From Chara braunii (Eukaryota > Streptophyta > Charophyceae > Charales > Characeae): a stretch of DNA of 20,257 nt. Where the stretch lies: positions 889,270 through 909,526 of the forward strand of contig BFEA01000536.1 of assembly GCA_003427395.1 (NCBI GenBank), written 5' to 3'. Positions within the stretch are counted from its first letter, which is position 1. Each line of letters starts with the position of its first letter. The position numbers and the translations under genes were made by a program. Under the pieces are notes generated by a model. The model worked only from the letters and a program-made list of their open reading frames with translations, made no database searches and was not told the origin of the DNA. Positions 1 to 7,548 of the stretch are shown piece by piece.

Positions 1-90
<90 letters not shown>
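1..90. repeat. (TC)n microsatellite, about 45 units
   Basis: Uninterrupted TC dinucleotides run from the window edge to position 90, so the true array is longer than seen. It is followed by pyrimidine-rich sequence. Open frames over it have no coding character. Confidence 0.98.
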
Positions 91-92
<2 letters not shown>

Positions 93-635
93 ACTTAATA
101 TCCCCCCTCTTTATCTCTCGTTTCACTCTATGCCCCTCTCTCTTTCCCTTTATCTCCATCCTCTACACCCCTTCTTGCATTCCTTGTCTTCCCTTAACGC
201 TTTCTGTATGCTTCCCTTAACACTTTCCGTATGCTTCCCTTTTTTTGGGGGGCATGCTAGGTTTGGGCTCTCGACCTTCAGATTTCTATTTCTGCAGTTG
301 ATCCTTTTTGGATGTTCCTGAGGCTATTTGTCATCCAAATGAATGGATGCATTTGCCTCGACTTGCATGATTCGTTCATGTGATCAAAAAAAGAAGAAAA
401 AGGAAAGAAAGCAATCCATGATTCCATGGCCCTAACAAAGGTATACAGGACTCTCCCCTCTCCTGATTCCTTTCCCATGGCCCTTTCAGGACCATGACCC
501 TTCCAGGCTGGAAGAGAGGGGAAGAGGGAAGCAGACAAAGAGAAGAGGAGAGAGAAGGCTGGTGTGTACTTGGATGAAACTGCATGTCTGGGTTGCATTC
601 TCGACCTTATTCAATAGACCTGAACCTGTACCTAC
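91..635. other. Intronic sequence, no gene seen
   Basis: Pyrimidine-rich sequence upstream of the first recognised exon. The only internal structure is a short tandem repeat of about 23 bp at roughly 188-240, built on CTTCCCTTAAC followed by CTTTC and GTATG. No reading frame here shows recognisable protein similarity. Confidence 0.5.
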
Positions 636-980
636 CCCTCGTTGCTGGACCTGGATCTGAACCTGCAACTTGTTCATGGACGAGGATCTGTATCTGTATC
701 ATCTGCACCTGACTCCTTCTTTTTGTATCGTTCCTTTGAACTGGATCTGTATATAGCCCGCTCCAATGGATTTTGCACTGTCTGACCTGCATCTGTATAG
801 CCTGGTCCAATCAATTGGACGTGGACCTGTACGTGCCCCTTATTTCTGGACCTGGATCTGAAGATTCTGAACCTGGAACTCATTTATGAACGTGGCTCTA
901 TTTCTGCACCGTCTGCATCTGTGTTTACATTTTTTATTGTTCCTTGCACCTGGGTCTGTATCTGTACGCTGTTCATGCAG
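636..980. repeat. Diverged 201-bp tandem duplication, hexamer-rich
   Basis: The motif CTGGACCTGGATCTGA ends at 660 and again at 861, and the following sequence matches loosely: TTCATGGACGAGGATCTGT against TTTATGAACGTGGCTCTAT, then CATCTGCACC against CGTCTGCATC, then GTATCGTTCC against TTATTGTTCC. Inside each unit there is a degenerate hexamer of the form ACCTGN/ATCTGT. The second copy runs up to the splice acceptor GTTCATGCAG at 971-980, so the duplication forms the 3' end of the intron before exon A. I see no gene in it. Confidence 0.6.
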
Positions 981-1248
981 GGCACTGCCCAGTTCCAGCC
1001 ATTCGCTGCATCTTTGTCGGTTCATCTGGTCGAGTGCAGTCCGGCGCTACGCCAACTTCAGTGGAAGGCAATGCGGTGCAGTGCAAATTCACTGACGTCA
1101 GACGGATCCACATCAGGCAGCACTGACACATCGCAGGAGTCCTCCACAGTGCAAAGGGATCCTGTACCTGTTCAACAAGCTGGGATAAGTGCAATCTCTC
1201 AAGTGCCTGTGTCTTGGCATCTACAACTGGAAGACATTCCAAGAGGAG
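981..1248 (+). CDS. NDUFAF7: MidA/NDUFAF7-like methyltransferase, internal exon A
   Basis: An internal exon of a SAM-dependent methyltransferase of the MidA/NDUFAF7 family (DUF185, Methyltransf_28). In mitochondria the family dimethylates an arginine of the complex I subunit NDUFS2 during early assembly. The diagnostic stretch is VHLVECSPALRQLQW, matching the family pattern of a strand ending in VE(C/V)SP that follows the SAM-binding loop. The exon ends in SWHLQLEDIPRG, which the family has just before the AHEF motif. Acceptor is CATGCAG at 974-980; donor is GAG/GTAAGT at 1249. The exon ends one base into a codon. Between the two conserved blocks lies a Ser/Thr-rich stretch of about 35 residues that is longer than in relatives I know. 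The glycine-rich SAM loop should be in an exon upstream of the window. Start of the exon is inferred from frame and acceptor. Confidence 0.85.
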
Positions 1249-1350
1249 GTAAGTTACGCGGAAAAAATAAATAAAAAGAGGGAAAGGAGAGAGACTCTGA
1301 GAGAGGTGGTTACCTATTTTTCTCCATTCACATTATCTGAATGTTGATGT

Positions 1351-1404
1351 CCAAATCTGGACCTCAACTGCCACATCTGGACCTGAACCGCCAAATCTGG
1401 ACCG
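1351..1404. repeat. 20-bp tandem repeat, 2.7 units
   Basis: CCAAATCTGGACCTCAACTG, CCACATCTGGACCTGAACCG and CCAAATCTGGACCG follow each other directly. The unit resembles the ACCTGNATCTG hexamer array upstream of exon A, so both may come from one repeat family. Confidence 0.8.
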
Positions 1405-1452
1405 TCCTGATTGTGAGCAGGACCATTGCGGGAAGCCAGGGTCGGAATCCCC

Positions 1453-1561
1453 TACGATCTTCCCTTGAATAGAATACCCAGTAATTGTTGCTGTACCTAG
1501 ACTGAAAGCTGCACCAAATACAGCTATTATGGCCGGGCGTTCTGTTTGGGTGAAGACGGTA
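1453..1561. mobile_element. TA-flanked foldback MITE, copy 1
   Basis: A 109-bp inverted-repeat element bounded by TA on both sides. The right arm, GGCCGGGCGTTCTG then GGGTGAAGACGGTA, is the reverse complement of the left arms of the copies at 5767 and 11541. The left arm here (CGATCTTCCCTTGAATAG) is the most decayed. The two halves can fold into one long hairpin. It has no coding capacity, so it would depend on a transposase elsewhere. TA boundaries suggest a Tc1/mariner-type or Stowaway-like origin, which is inference. It lies in intron A. Confidence 0.8.
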
Positions 1562-1644
1562 GGGTTTTGGGACCAGTGTTTGGGACCCTGCACAGCTCGA
1601 AAAAATGATCCTGTAGCTTGTTGACCGGCGCAGTGAAGAACTGA

Positions 1645-1704
1645 GAAAAAATGATAAAAAATCATTTAAAAATGATAAAAAATGATTAAAAAATGATAAA
1701 AAAT
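1645..1704. repeat. AAAAAATGAT decamer array, left part
   Basis: A tandem array with a period of about 10 bp. The same array resumes at 1971-2029 after an inserted element, so the element at 1705-1970 went into a pre-existing array. Confidence 0.85.
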
Positions 1705-1970
1705 CTAGGCTACCAGAGTGGCCCGGTGTCACTTGCCCGGCCGGGCCAAAAAAATAAAAATAAAAAAATGATTTTTAGTTTTTAATTTTTATTTTAATTT
1801 TGGTGAAGAATTTCGATGTGACCCTGAGGCAAAAGTTGTTCAATTTATTTTTCTGCATAACATAGTTTTTTTTCGGATTTTTTGGATGTTTTTTTTTTTT
1901 TTTTTTTTTGCTGGGACCTCCTTGCACGGGCTGGCCACCCGGGACCCGGGCGGCCCGGCTGGTAGCCTAG
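1705..1970. mobile_element. CTAGGCTACCAG inverted-repeat element, copy 1
   Basis: A 266-bp non-coding element. It begins CTAGGCTACCAG and ends CTGGTAGCCTAG, a perfect 12-bp terminal inverted repeat followed by GC-rich sub-terminal sequence rich in GGCCCGG. The octamer TAAAAAAT lies immediately left (1697-1704) and right (1971-1978). The decamer array around it is interrupted with exactly that 8-bp overlap in phase, as expected for an 8-bp target-site duplication. An 8-bp duplication is typical of hAT elements, but the terminal sequence is not a standard hAT end, so the class is unsure. The middle is T-rich and contains CTGAGGCAAAAGTTGTTC, also present in the copy near 5380-5718. Confidence 0.75.
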
Positions 1971-2029
1971 TAAAAAATGATAAAAAATGATAAAAAATGA
2001 TAAAAAATGATAAGAAATGATTGAAAAAT
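1971..2029. repeat. AAAAAATGAT decamer array, right part
   Basis: Continuation of the array at 1645-1704 beyond the inserted element. About five units before it decays. Confidence 0.8.
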
Positions 2030-2385
2030 CTGCATTTGCCAGTTCGCCGTTTCCTGAGAAACGTTCTTAGAAATTTGCTGTCTTTGATCTGTTTGCTTAA
2101 TTTTGCTGAGATTTCCGAGTCTGAGTCAGACTTCTTTTTTTATCTTTTTTTCCCTTTTCTGTTCCCTGTTTTATCCCTTCTCTCTTTTGAAAAGAGAGAT
2201 CATCATCGAACTGACCTCCCCTAGGTAGTTTATAATTGTAGTATTTCTACTATTTCAAAATAATATAACCTCAAAATAATATAACCAGAAAAGGCAACAA
2301 AGAAAAACCCACAAACGCAGTAAGCAGCAAGCCAAAAGCAAGGGAGGCAAAGTGTTGAACCACAAGCGGGAGGAAAGCACAAAGG
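2030..2385. other. Intronic sequence, no gene seen
   Basis: T-rich then A-rich intron sequence. The only structure is a short direct repeat, CAAAATAATATAACC, present twice in tandem near 2256-2286. No recognisable coding frame. Confidence 0.5.
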
Positions 2386-2705
2386 CTGGAGGGCACGGGG
2401 AGGTGTGTGGGCGGACAAGCAGCATGCAGTGAGCCAAACAACACACTAGGCAACAAAGCACATAGGGTGGAGGGCATGGGGCCGGTGGGTGGGCAGGCAA
2501 ACAGCTCAAGGCAGCAAAGCACATAGGGTGGAGGGCATGGGGGAGGTGGGTGGGCAGGCAAACAGCACAAGGCAAGGCATTCTTTTTTTTCTAATCAAAA
2601 TATTATCGAAAACTAACTGATGCTTGCCAAACGAATGCAAGTAAAGCACATAGGGTGTGGAAGGCATGAGGGAGGTGGGTCGGCAGTCAAATAGCAAAAG
2701 GCCGT
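2386..2705. repeat. 61-bp minisatellite, about four diverged units
   Basis: Units are built on AAAGCACATAGGGTGGAGGG then CATGGGG, GGTGGGTGGGCAGGCAAACAGC. The phrase CATAGGGTGG starts at 2461 and again at 2522, a period of 61. A more diverged unit starts near 2386, and another at about 2640 after a non-repeat spacer of roughly 65 bp. Reverse-strand open frames over it (repeated Cys-Leu-Pro-Ala-His-Pro) are repeat translation, not genes. Confidence 0.85.
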
Positions 2706-2830
2706 GAGGGAAACAACGGCGAGGCAAACAACAGCAAGGCAAATGCAGCAACCAAAATAAATACAAGTATGTCAATATGACAAAAAGACAAAGACTGAAA
2801 AGAGAAGAAAAAAAAAGAAGTGATGATGAT

Positions 2831-2886
2831 AGATTGTTTAGTCGGAGTTGCACGGACTCGTCAGGAGGCTGAACCCTCGCCAATCT
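2831..2886 (-). ncRNA. Hammerhead ribozyme relic, type III, copy 1
   Basis: Read on the minus strand this 56-nt segment folds as a type III hammerhead. Stem III pairs AGATTG with CAATCT. A tiny stem I pairs GAGG with CCTC around the loop GTTCAG. Then comes the core CTGACGA, a stem II of GTCCG with CCGAC (one C-C mismatch) around a 7-nt loop, and TAAAC where GAAAC is expected. Two essential positions differ from the consensus: the GUC cleavage triplet reads GGC, and the core G12 is T. It should therefore be inactive. The architecture, including the 7-nt loop and the 4-bp stem I, is shared with the copy at 7158-7214, which supports common descent. Hammerheads of this kind are known in retrozymes, Penelope-like elements and other small retroelements; which applies here is not visible. 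Confidence 0.6.
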
Positions 2887-3050
2887 GTGAAGGTTTATGT
2901 TTGGCCATGGTTTGGATCTTGGATTTGTGCATGGTAATTAATAGTAATTTAATATTAAGAACTAATATAGTAGCAGTAACAAGCCTTTTTTTCTTTTCGT
3001 TTTTTCAAGAAGCTGATCTGTTATCGTTGCCTTTCTTTGCGTGTTTGCAG

Positions 3051-3109
3051 ACCCAGCTATTGTTATTGCGCATGAATTCTTCGATGCACTGCCTGTTCAT
3101 CAATTTCAG
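3051..3109 (+). CDS. NDUFAF7: MidA/NDUFAF7-like methyltransferase, internal exon B
   Basis: A 59-bp exon encoding IVIAHEFFDALPVHQFQ, the most conserved motif of the MidA/NDUFAF7 family (AHEFxDxLPVHxFQ). The last base of exon A plus AC of this exon make the joining codon GAC, giving IPRGDPAIVIAHEF, collinear with plant homologues as I recall them. Acceptor is GTGTTTGCAG at 3041-3050. The exon ends on a codon boundary at CAG, followed by GCAAGG, so the donor is GC rather than GT. The nearest GT donor, 13 bp further on, would put the next exon out of frame. A 28-bp T tract starts 16 bases after the exon. Confidence 0.88.
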
Positions 3110-3115
3110 GCAAGG
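3110..3115 (+). promoter_or_regulatory. GC splice donor of intron B
   Basis: Exon B ends in CAG and the intron starts GCAAGG. Apart from the T-to-C change at intron position 2, it is a good match to the donor consensus, as is usual for the minority GC-AG class. It pairs with the acceptor CCCCTGCAG at 8477-8485 across 5376 bp. Confidence 0.7.
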
Positions 3116-3124
3116 ATGGGTGTC

Positions 3125-3152
3125 TTTTTTTTTTTTTTTTTTTTTTTTTTTT
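3125..3152 (-). repeat. T28 tract, probable antisense poly(A) tail
   Basis: Twenty-eight consecutive T. As seen on the minus strand it is a poly(A) tail, and the sequence before it (about 3153-3240 in plus coordinates) could be the 3' end of an antisense retroelement. I cannot identify the element or a target-site duplication. Confidence 0.5.
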
Positions 3153-3381
3153 GAAGCCCAGGGTGTTGTAGAGGCCAAGGACCAGACACATGGTGATTGC
3201 TGGCAGCGGGCAACCAATGGTTGTCCTGGCAGGTGAGGCCACCTCCCAACCCATCCTCACGTCAATACTCCTAGCGCAACCCCTATCCCTACTATCCTAC
3301 CTCCGTGTGGCCAGCACCAGGACCATCACCCCACCAGTATCGAGGGCAGCTTGGACCGAATAGCAGTGACAAGCAGGATGG

Positions 3382-3817
3382 ATGTCGGGACAGATGGAGG
3401 TGGGGGGTATGGAGGTGGAGTCGAGGCCGCTGGGGGTGGAGAATTTGAAGCAATTTAGGGGGACAGCAGAGGGAAACCTCCTGGTGGGCCAGACGATAGA
3501 CACTGACCCCTTCCAGGCGGCTTTTGATTCGGAACCGATGGATGTTGACCCTCTTCCGGTCAACCCCAGCACGTCACCAGAGGGTTTGGTCCCGGAAAGA
3601 AACCCAGAAGGTGAGGAGGAAGGAGCGCTGCCGCTGAACCTGCCCACGGAACAGAAACTGGTCGCTATTGCAGACTGGTTGATGGGGAATTTGAAAGCAA
3701 AACACGGCCCCCTCACTGACGATTTTTTTTTTATTATTATTTTTTTATTTTTTTATTTTTATTTTTGTTTAATTTGGACCATTCTCGATTTATGCGTGTC
3801 ATCCTTGCGCAGGGGCC

Positions 3818-3849
<32 letters not shown>

Positions 3850-4767
3850 ACGGATGTCCCGAAAACACGGCCCCCTCACTGACGATTTCTGGGATAAGAC
3901 ATACCTGGAATTATTCCCCATGCTCGACACGAGCACCTCGCTCAAAAAGGTACTGGAAAATGGTTTGCAATCTGGGGTGAGGTGGATGGAAGCATGGCAC
4001 AGATTGGTGGCAATTGTGTTCGCACGATTTCAACCACCACATGCTGCAGCAACAAAAGAAGCAGAGCAGGACGGAGCCCGAGCCGCGACAGTGGATGAAC
4101 AGGCCTTAAGGGACACAAGACCCCCCAGTGCTGCAGGAACCAGCCCCGCCGCCGGGCCTGGACCCTCTGGACTCGGATGAGATCACGCCACTGGACCTGG
4201 TGCGAAAAAGAAAGCTCAGACACCTGGTAGAGATCGGCCGCAATTCTGGGCCCCTGTCGCAGGAGGTCATGCTGCTCATCCCAGTTCGGAAGGAAAATGA
4301 GAAATGGGAGGTGGGCTTGTCTCCGGAGGGGAATGACAAACAGGGGAGTGCCACGTTACATTGTTGGTTGTCATTCTGGGCGGAGCCACAAAACAGCCAG
4401 TCTGAGGCAGCGGCAGAAATTCTGCAAATGCAACTAGAATCCCACATTGCAGAATCTTTACCGCCGGGGGCACAGGCTATGGCTTCGATCACAACAGGCC
4501 CCAGCAAAATAGCGCAGAGGATGTCTACATACATTTCGATCCAACCAAGGAGACAGGCCTGAGATGGCACACCCACGCCAAATTGCTGAACCTGCAAATG
4601 GTCAAGATCGGGCACAGCGACAACTGGTCTGAACAGGATGTCCAGAGATGTTTATGTGCTCTCTACTCAGACTGGACCAGGACTGGGACTGGCATCAGCT
4701 GCCATGGATTCGGCTGTACGATTTCAACCTGAGGCACTCTGATGATTATAATACGAGGGTAGTATGA
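3382..4767 (+). pseudogene. LINE B ORF1, interrupted by U6 insertion and frameshifts
   Basis: Reads from MSGQMEVGGMEVE through an acidic, proline-rich N-terminus (PMDVDPLPVNPSTSPEG) to KHGPLTDDF, where a U6 retrocopy is inserted. The frame resumes exactly after removal of the 163-bp insertion plus duplication, continuing DKTYLELFPMLDTSTSLKKV. A second frame break near 4115 leads to LDSDEITPLDLVRKRKLRHL, which runs to 4562 and beyond as HTHAKLLNLQMVKIGHSD. A third break near 4680 leads to WIRLYDFNLRHSDDYN and a stop at 4765-4767. No CCHC knuckle is visible in what remains. It is called a LINE ORF1 from position and composition, not from a diagnostic domain. Confidence 0.6.
3726..3861 (-). pseudogene. 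U6 snRNA retrocopy with A-rich tail
   Basis: On the minus strand the sequence from about 3861 to 3771 is a near-complete U6 snRNA. It has GGGACATCCG, AAAATTGGAACGATACAGAG with the ACAGAGA box, GATTAGCATGGCCCCTGCGC with the AGC triad, and AAATCGAGAATGGTCC at the 3' end. About ten nucleotides of the 5' stem-loop are missing. A 45-nt tail of A with scattered T and one C follows (3726-3770). A perfect 27-bp direct repeat that starts AAAACACGG and ends GACGATTT flanks it at 3699-3725 and 3862-3888. This is the structure of an insertion by target-primed reverse transcription. With no upstream promoter of its own and a missing 5' end it is a pseudogene. Confidence 0.95.
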
Positions 4768-4828
4768 ACACCTCGAGTAAGATAGACCCGGTCAGAGCAG
4801 TGTACGGGAAGGACCGTATCTGGAACTA

Positions 4829-5225
4829 GTGCAGGAGAGCAGCAGACCTGGACTTCGGTCCTTGAATGTGAACGGCCTGGCCTCGTGCAAACCGGAGAAA
4901 CAATATGCAGTCTGGGATTTAATGAGAGGAGTGGGGGGTAGGAACTGGCTGGATATAGTGTGCATCCAGGAAAACACACCTGATGGACACCCCGGAGCAC
5001 AACCACACCCACAAAATGATCTGGCCATATAAGGCCTTAAGGGCCCATGTCCCAAAACCAGAAAGCGCAGGGGTGGCCATCTGGATTTCCACCGAGTCCC
5101 GGGCAGACCCAGTACACTGGGTGGTGGACCAGGAGGGAGGTCGATGGGTGTCTATCCTGGTTACGTTGGAACTCGAAATTGTATGTATACTGTGCATCTA
5201 TGCCCCCAATACCGTGAGCTCTATT
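4829..5225 (+). pseudogene. LINE B apurinic endonuclease, N-terminal fragment
   Basis: Two overlapping frames preserve the start of an exonuclease-endonuclease-phosphatase domain. LRSLNVNGLASCKPEKQYAV matches the N-terminal strand with its essential Asn. DIVCIQENTP is the position of the catalytic QE(T) motif. After a frame break near 5000, GVAIWISTESR, GGRWVSILV and LCIYAPN match the next strands. The domain ends there. In a complete L1-type ORF2 the endonuclease nicks the target DNA to prime reverse transcription; this fragment cannot. Confidence 0.75.
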
Positions 5226-5335
5226 TAAGATGGGGGTTCTCTTCAATTTAAGATGGCGGTCCTAAGCAATTCAAAGATGGGAGTCCTTATCAATTTACGA
5301 TGGGTTTCCAGACCTTTAAGATGGCCGGCACAGGC
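5224..5335. repeat. 23-bp tandem repeat, about five units
   Basis: Units begin TTTAAGATGG or close variants at 5224, 5247, 5270, 5294 and 5315. Typical unit: TTTAAGATGGCGGTCCTAAG then CAA. It starts exactly where the LINE B endonuclease frame is lost. Confidence 0.8.
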
Positions 5336-5379
5336 AGCCCAGCTAGGCAAGGGCCAGGAAAAGTCCCTGCCTCTGTCCG

Positions 5380-5718
5380 AAAAAAAAAAACTGGAAAATC
5401 TGAAAAAAAAAACTATGTTATGCAGAAAAATAAACTGAAGAACTTTTGCCTCAGGGTCACATCCAAATTCCGTACCAAATAGAGAATAAAAAATATTATT
5501 TAAAATAATAATATTATAATAATATATATCGTCACAAGGAATGACTGTGGTTCTTGGGGTTGTGGCAGTGATTGGGGGAAACCTGTTATGCTTTCAATTG
5601 ATATTCTTTATTGTCATTTCATTGAGTTTTGCTCTATGTGTGACATACTTTCTATTGATGACATCCTGTATACTGTATTCGGCCGGGCAAGTGGGCCCGG
5701 GCCACTCTGGTAGCCTAG
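5380..5718 (-). mobile_element. CTAGGCTACCAG element, copy 2, inverted and rearranged
   Basis: Reverse complement of 5380-5500 matches 1800-1890: TGTGACCCTGAGGCAAAAGT, TTATTTTTCTGCATAACATA, then a T run. The right end reads GCCACTCTGGTAGCCTAG at 5701-5718, the reverse complement of the left end of the copy at 1705. GGCCGGGCAAGTG also matches. About 190 bp between these blocks (roughly 5490-5680) is unrelated to copy 1. The other terminus is not clear; CTAGGC at 5343 is a candidate but no 8-bp duplication flanks it. Confidence 0.65.
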
Positions 5719-5766
5719 GTTTTTATCAATTTTCCTGTTTGTGTTTCATCATCAGAGGGTTAGTCC

Positions 5767-5875
5767 TACCGTCTTCACCCGAATAGTACGCCCGGTCATT
5801 ATAGCTGTATTTGGCACAACTTTCGGTCCAGATGCAGCGATAATGACCGGGCGTTCTATTCAGGTGAAGACAGTA
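5767..5875. mobile_element. TA-flanked foldback MITE, copy 2 (best preserved)
   Basis: A 109-bp element with TA at each edge. The left arm CCGTCTTCACCCGAATAGTA then CGCCCGGTCATTATAGCTG pairs with the right arm CAGCGATAATGACCGGGCG then TTCTATTCAGGTGAAGACAG, giving inverted arms of about 40 bp with few mismatches around a short centre. It is non-coding. The third copy at 11541 and the first at 1453 have the same length within 1 bp. Confidence 0.88.
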
Positions 5876-5903
5876 GGCATTGTATTGTCAAACAGCATCT
5901 ACG

Positions 5904-5940
5904 TTGAAGTTGAGTCGAAGTCGAAGTTGAAGTTGACTTG
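5904..5940. repeat. GAAGTT/GAAGTC hexamer repeat
   Basis: Degenerate tandem hexamers (GTTGAAGTTGAGTCGAAGTC and following). Short and without coding meaning. Confidence 0.6.
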
Positions 5941-7157
5941 TTTATGAAAGGAAGGCAAGCAGGACGGGGGTCTTGATGTCAATTTTGGATCCTGTATGCG
6001 GTGTGATCGTCCACTGGCAAGCAGGAGTGACTTCATTTCTCAATTCTTAATTGTGGCCGAAATTGTGGGATTAGAGACTCAGATGAAAGGATTGACGGCA
6101 CGCAGATGCCTCAGTTCCGGTCCCAGGGTTCCAAAGTCCCGAAGTCCCAGAGTCCCAGAGTCCCAGAGATCTGGAGTCCCAGTTGCTCCCGGTAGTTCTC
6201 CCAGGGTCCATTAGTTAGGTCCTAGGTCGAATAGAGGCCTGGGACCCAAAAGTCGCAGTCTGGTAGGAAGTAGGGGTAGGTCTGATAGGCCAAGTCCCAA
6301 GTCCTGATTTTGCAGCGGCGGCCCAAGTCCAAACGAGGCCCGACTGGACCATGGAACACGCAGTCAACTGACAAGGCCGACGGTACCGGCCCAGACCAAG
6401 AACAAAGCAGTTAAGCTTTTGCTATTAAAAGCAACTGCAAAATAGCGACCCGGTGGTTGTACAGTTGTGACTTTGCGGAAGCGCTGCAAGCGACTTGTGT
6501 GATTGTATGATGGGCGATCGGAGCGCTGCTAGCGCTGCATTAGGGTTAGCATACGACACAGGGCGGCGCTTGATGAAGGAGGTTGGCGCATGTATTCAGG
6601 GTGACCTTAGTAGAAGTTGGTGAGAGGGGGGGAGGGAGTGAGGCGAACGATACAAGACTTGAGAGAGAGAGAGAGAGAACATCACAGAAGTGGGGAACAG
6701 GGAGTAGAGTAGGTCGGCTGTTACATACCTGAGTGAGTCAAGGTTGGCCGCCAGAGTGCGTAGCGGCCATTACCGCCTGTGTATCCCTACATTTATAGAA
6801 ATCGCTAACGTGAGAAATCTGGTATCCGGGCCATCCACGGTCCTACCGGCCGACGACGGGGATCTTCACACGATCTTACGATTTGATGGGCGATCTGGGC
6901 CGTCGGCCTGGTACCAGTTGGGCAACGCCCAGGATTCGAAGTTAGGGCTGCCACGCCTGGGGAAAAACCAGTTCCAGGCCCAGGTCTGCTATTGGGTACC
7001 GTGTTTCGTCCCTTTTCCCACGGATATGTTTGGCGATGCAGGGTATAGTGAACGGGTGAGACCACACATACTCGCCCGCCCGCCCGCCCGCCCTCCCGCC
7101 CACCTGCCTGCGCAGACATGCATGCACATGCACGCACACACACGAATGCAACGTGGG
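5941..7157. other. Intron B interior, simple repeats only
   Basis: No gene recognised. Short repeats include AGTCCC/CAG units at about 6128-6180, GA repeats at 6661-6678, GCCC repeats at about 7075-7100 and CA/GCA repeats to about 7145. The phrase GATGGGCGATC occurs near 6508 and near 6887. The 195-residue plus-strand frame at 6744-7331 translates GA and GCCC microsatellites at its end and has no recognisable domain; I do not support it as a gene. Confidence 0.5.
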
Positions 7158-7214
7158 CAGACGGTGGGGGTTCAACCTCCTGATGAGTTGGTGAAAGTCC
7201 AACGAAACAGTCTG
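7158..7214 (+). ncRNA. Hammerhead ribozyme relic, type III, copy 2
   Basis: Folds as a type III hammerhead. Stem III pairs CAGACGGT (7158-7165) with ACAGTCTG (7207-7214), with one A-G mismatch. Stem I pairs GGGG with CCTC around TTCAA. The core CTGATGA (7180-7186) is perfect. Stem II is a perfect GTTGG/CCAAC around TGAAAGT, followed by GAA and AC. The one serious defect is G at position 17, the cleavage-site nucleotide (7166), where any base but G is required. Sequence and architecture match the antisense copy at 2831-2886, and both are followed by a similar CA/TC-rich stretch and a T run. Confidence 0.68.
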
Positions 7215-7248
7215 GCACATTCATGCTTTTTTCTGGAATTCATACAAG

Positions 7249-7256
7249 TGCGCGCG

Positions 7257-7302
<46 letters not shown>
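7249..7302. repeat. (CG)n then (AG)n microsatellite
   Basis: About 11 CG dinucleotides run directly into about 15 AG dinucleotides. Translated frames here (Arg-Ala, Arg-Glu) are artefacts. Confidence 0.95.
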
Positions 7303-7306
<4 letters not shown>

Positions 7307-7425
7307 ATGGGGCCAGGGTTGGGGGAAGTAGGCGGGTGGGAGGGGTAAAGGCGCACCACGTGGCGTGATTTGTCTTCTTTTTTTATTTCCTTTTTTTGTG
7401 CGCAAGAAAAAGGCATCGGTGGCAT

Positions 7426-7451
7426 GCCGCACACGCACACACGCACACACG

Positions 7452-7490
<39 letters not shown>

Positions 7491-7496
7491 ACAGAG

Positions 7497-7546
<50 letters not shown>
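7426..7546. repeat. (CA)n then (AG)n microsatellite
   Basis: CA/CG-type dinucleotides pass into a pure CA run, then GAGACA units, then a long AG run to 7546. All long frames over it on both strands are repeat translation. Confidence 0.95.

Positions 7547-7548
<2 letters not shown>

Larger units (their letters stand above)
3382..5225 (+). mobile_element. LINE B: 5' part of an L1-like LINE, sense orientation
   Basis: Contains a decayed ORF1 followed by the start of an apurinic endonuclease, in the usual L1 order, and then stops abruptly. The endonuclease stops after IYAPN, before the GDFN and DH motifs, and no RT follows; the sequence passes into a 23-bp tandem repeat at 5224. This is a 3' loss, unlike the 5' truncation typical of LINEs, so it is probably a deletion or rearrangement. 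The 5' limit is unclear; 3240-3381 may be its 5' UTR. It differs strongly in sequence from the antisense LINE at 12171-19940. A U6 retrocopy interrupts ORF1. Confidence 0.75.

Noticed and set aside
2230-2883. Cys/Pro/His-rich minus-strand frames
   Set aside because: Repeat translation of the 61-bp minisatellite; the repeated protein motif follows the DNA repeat with shifting frames.
6536-6552. TTAGGGTTAG as an interstitial telomere
   Set aside because: Only about one and a half repeats; too short to separate from chance.
7003-7035. Antisense GGGACGAAAC resembling a hammerhead stem II and 3' core
   Set aside because: No CTGANGA core precedes it and no stem I or III can be drawn; probably chance.
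6744-7331. 195-residue plus-strand open frame
   Set aside because: Its second half translates GCCC, CA, CG and AG repeats and it overlaps the hammerhead relic; no domain and no suitable splice context.
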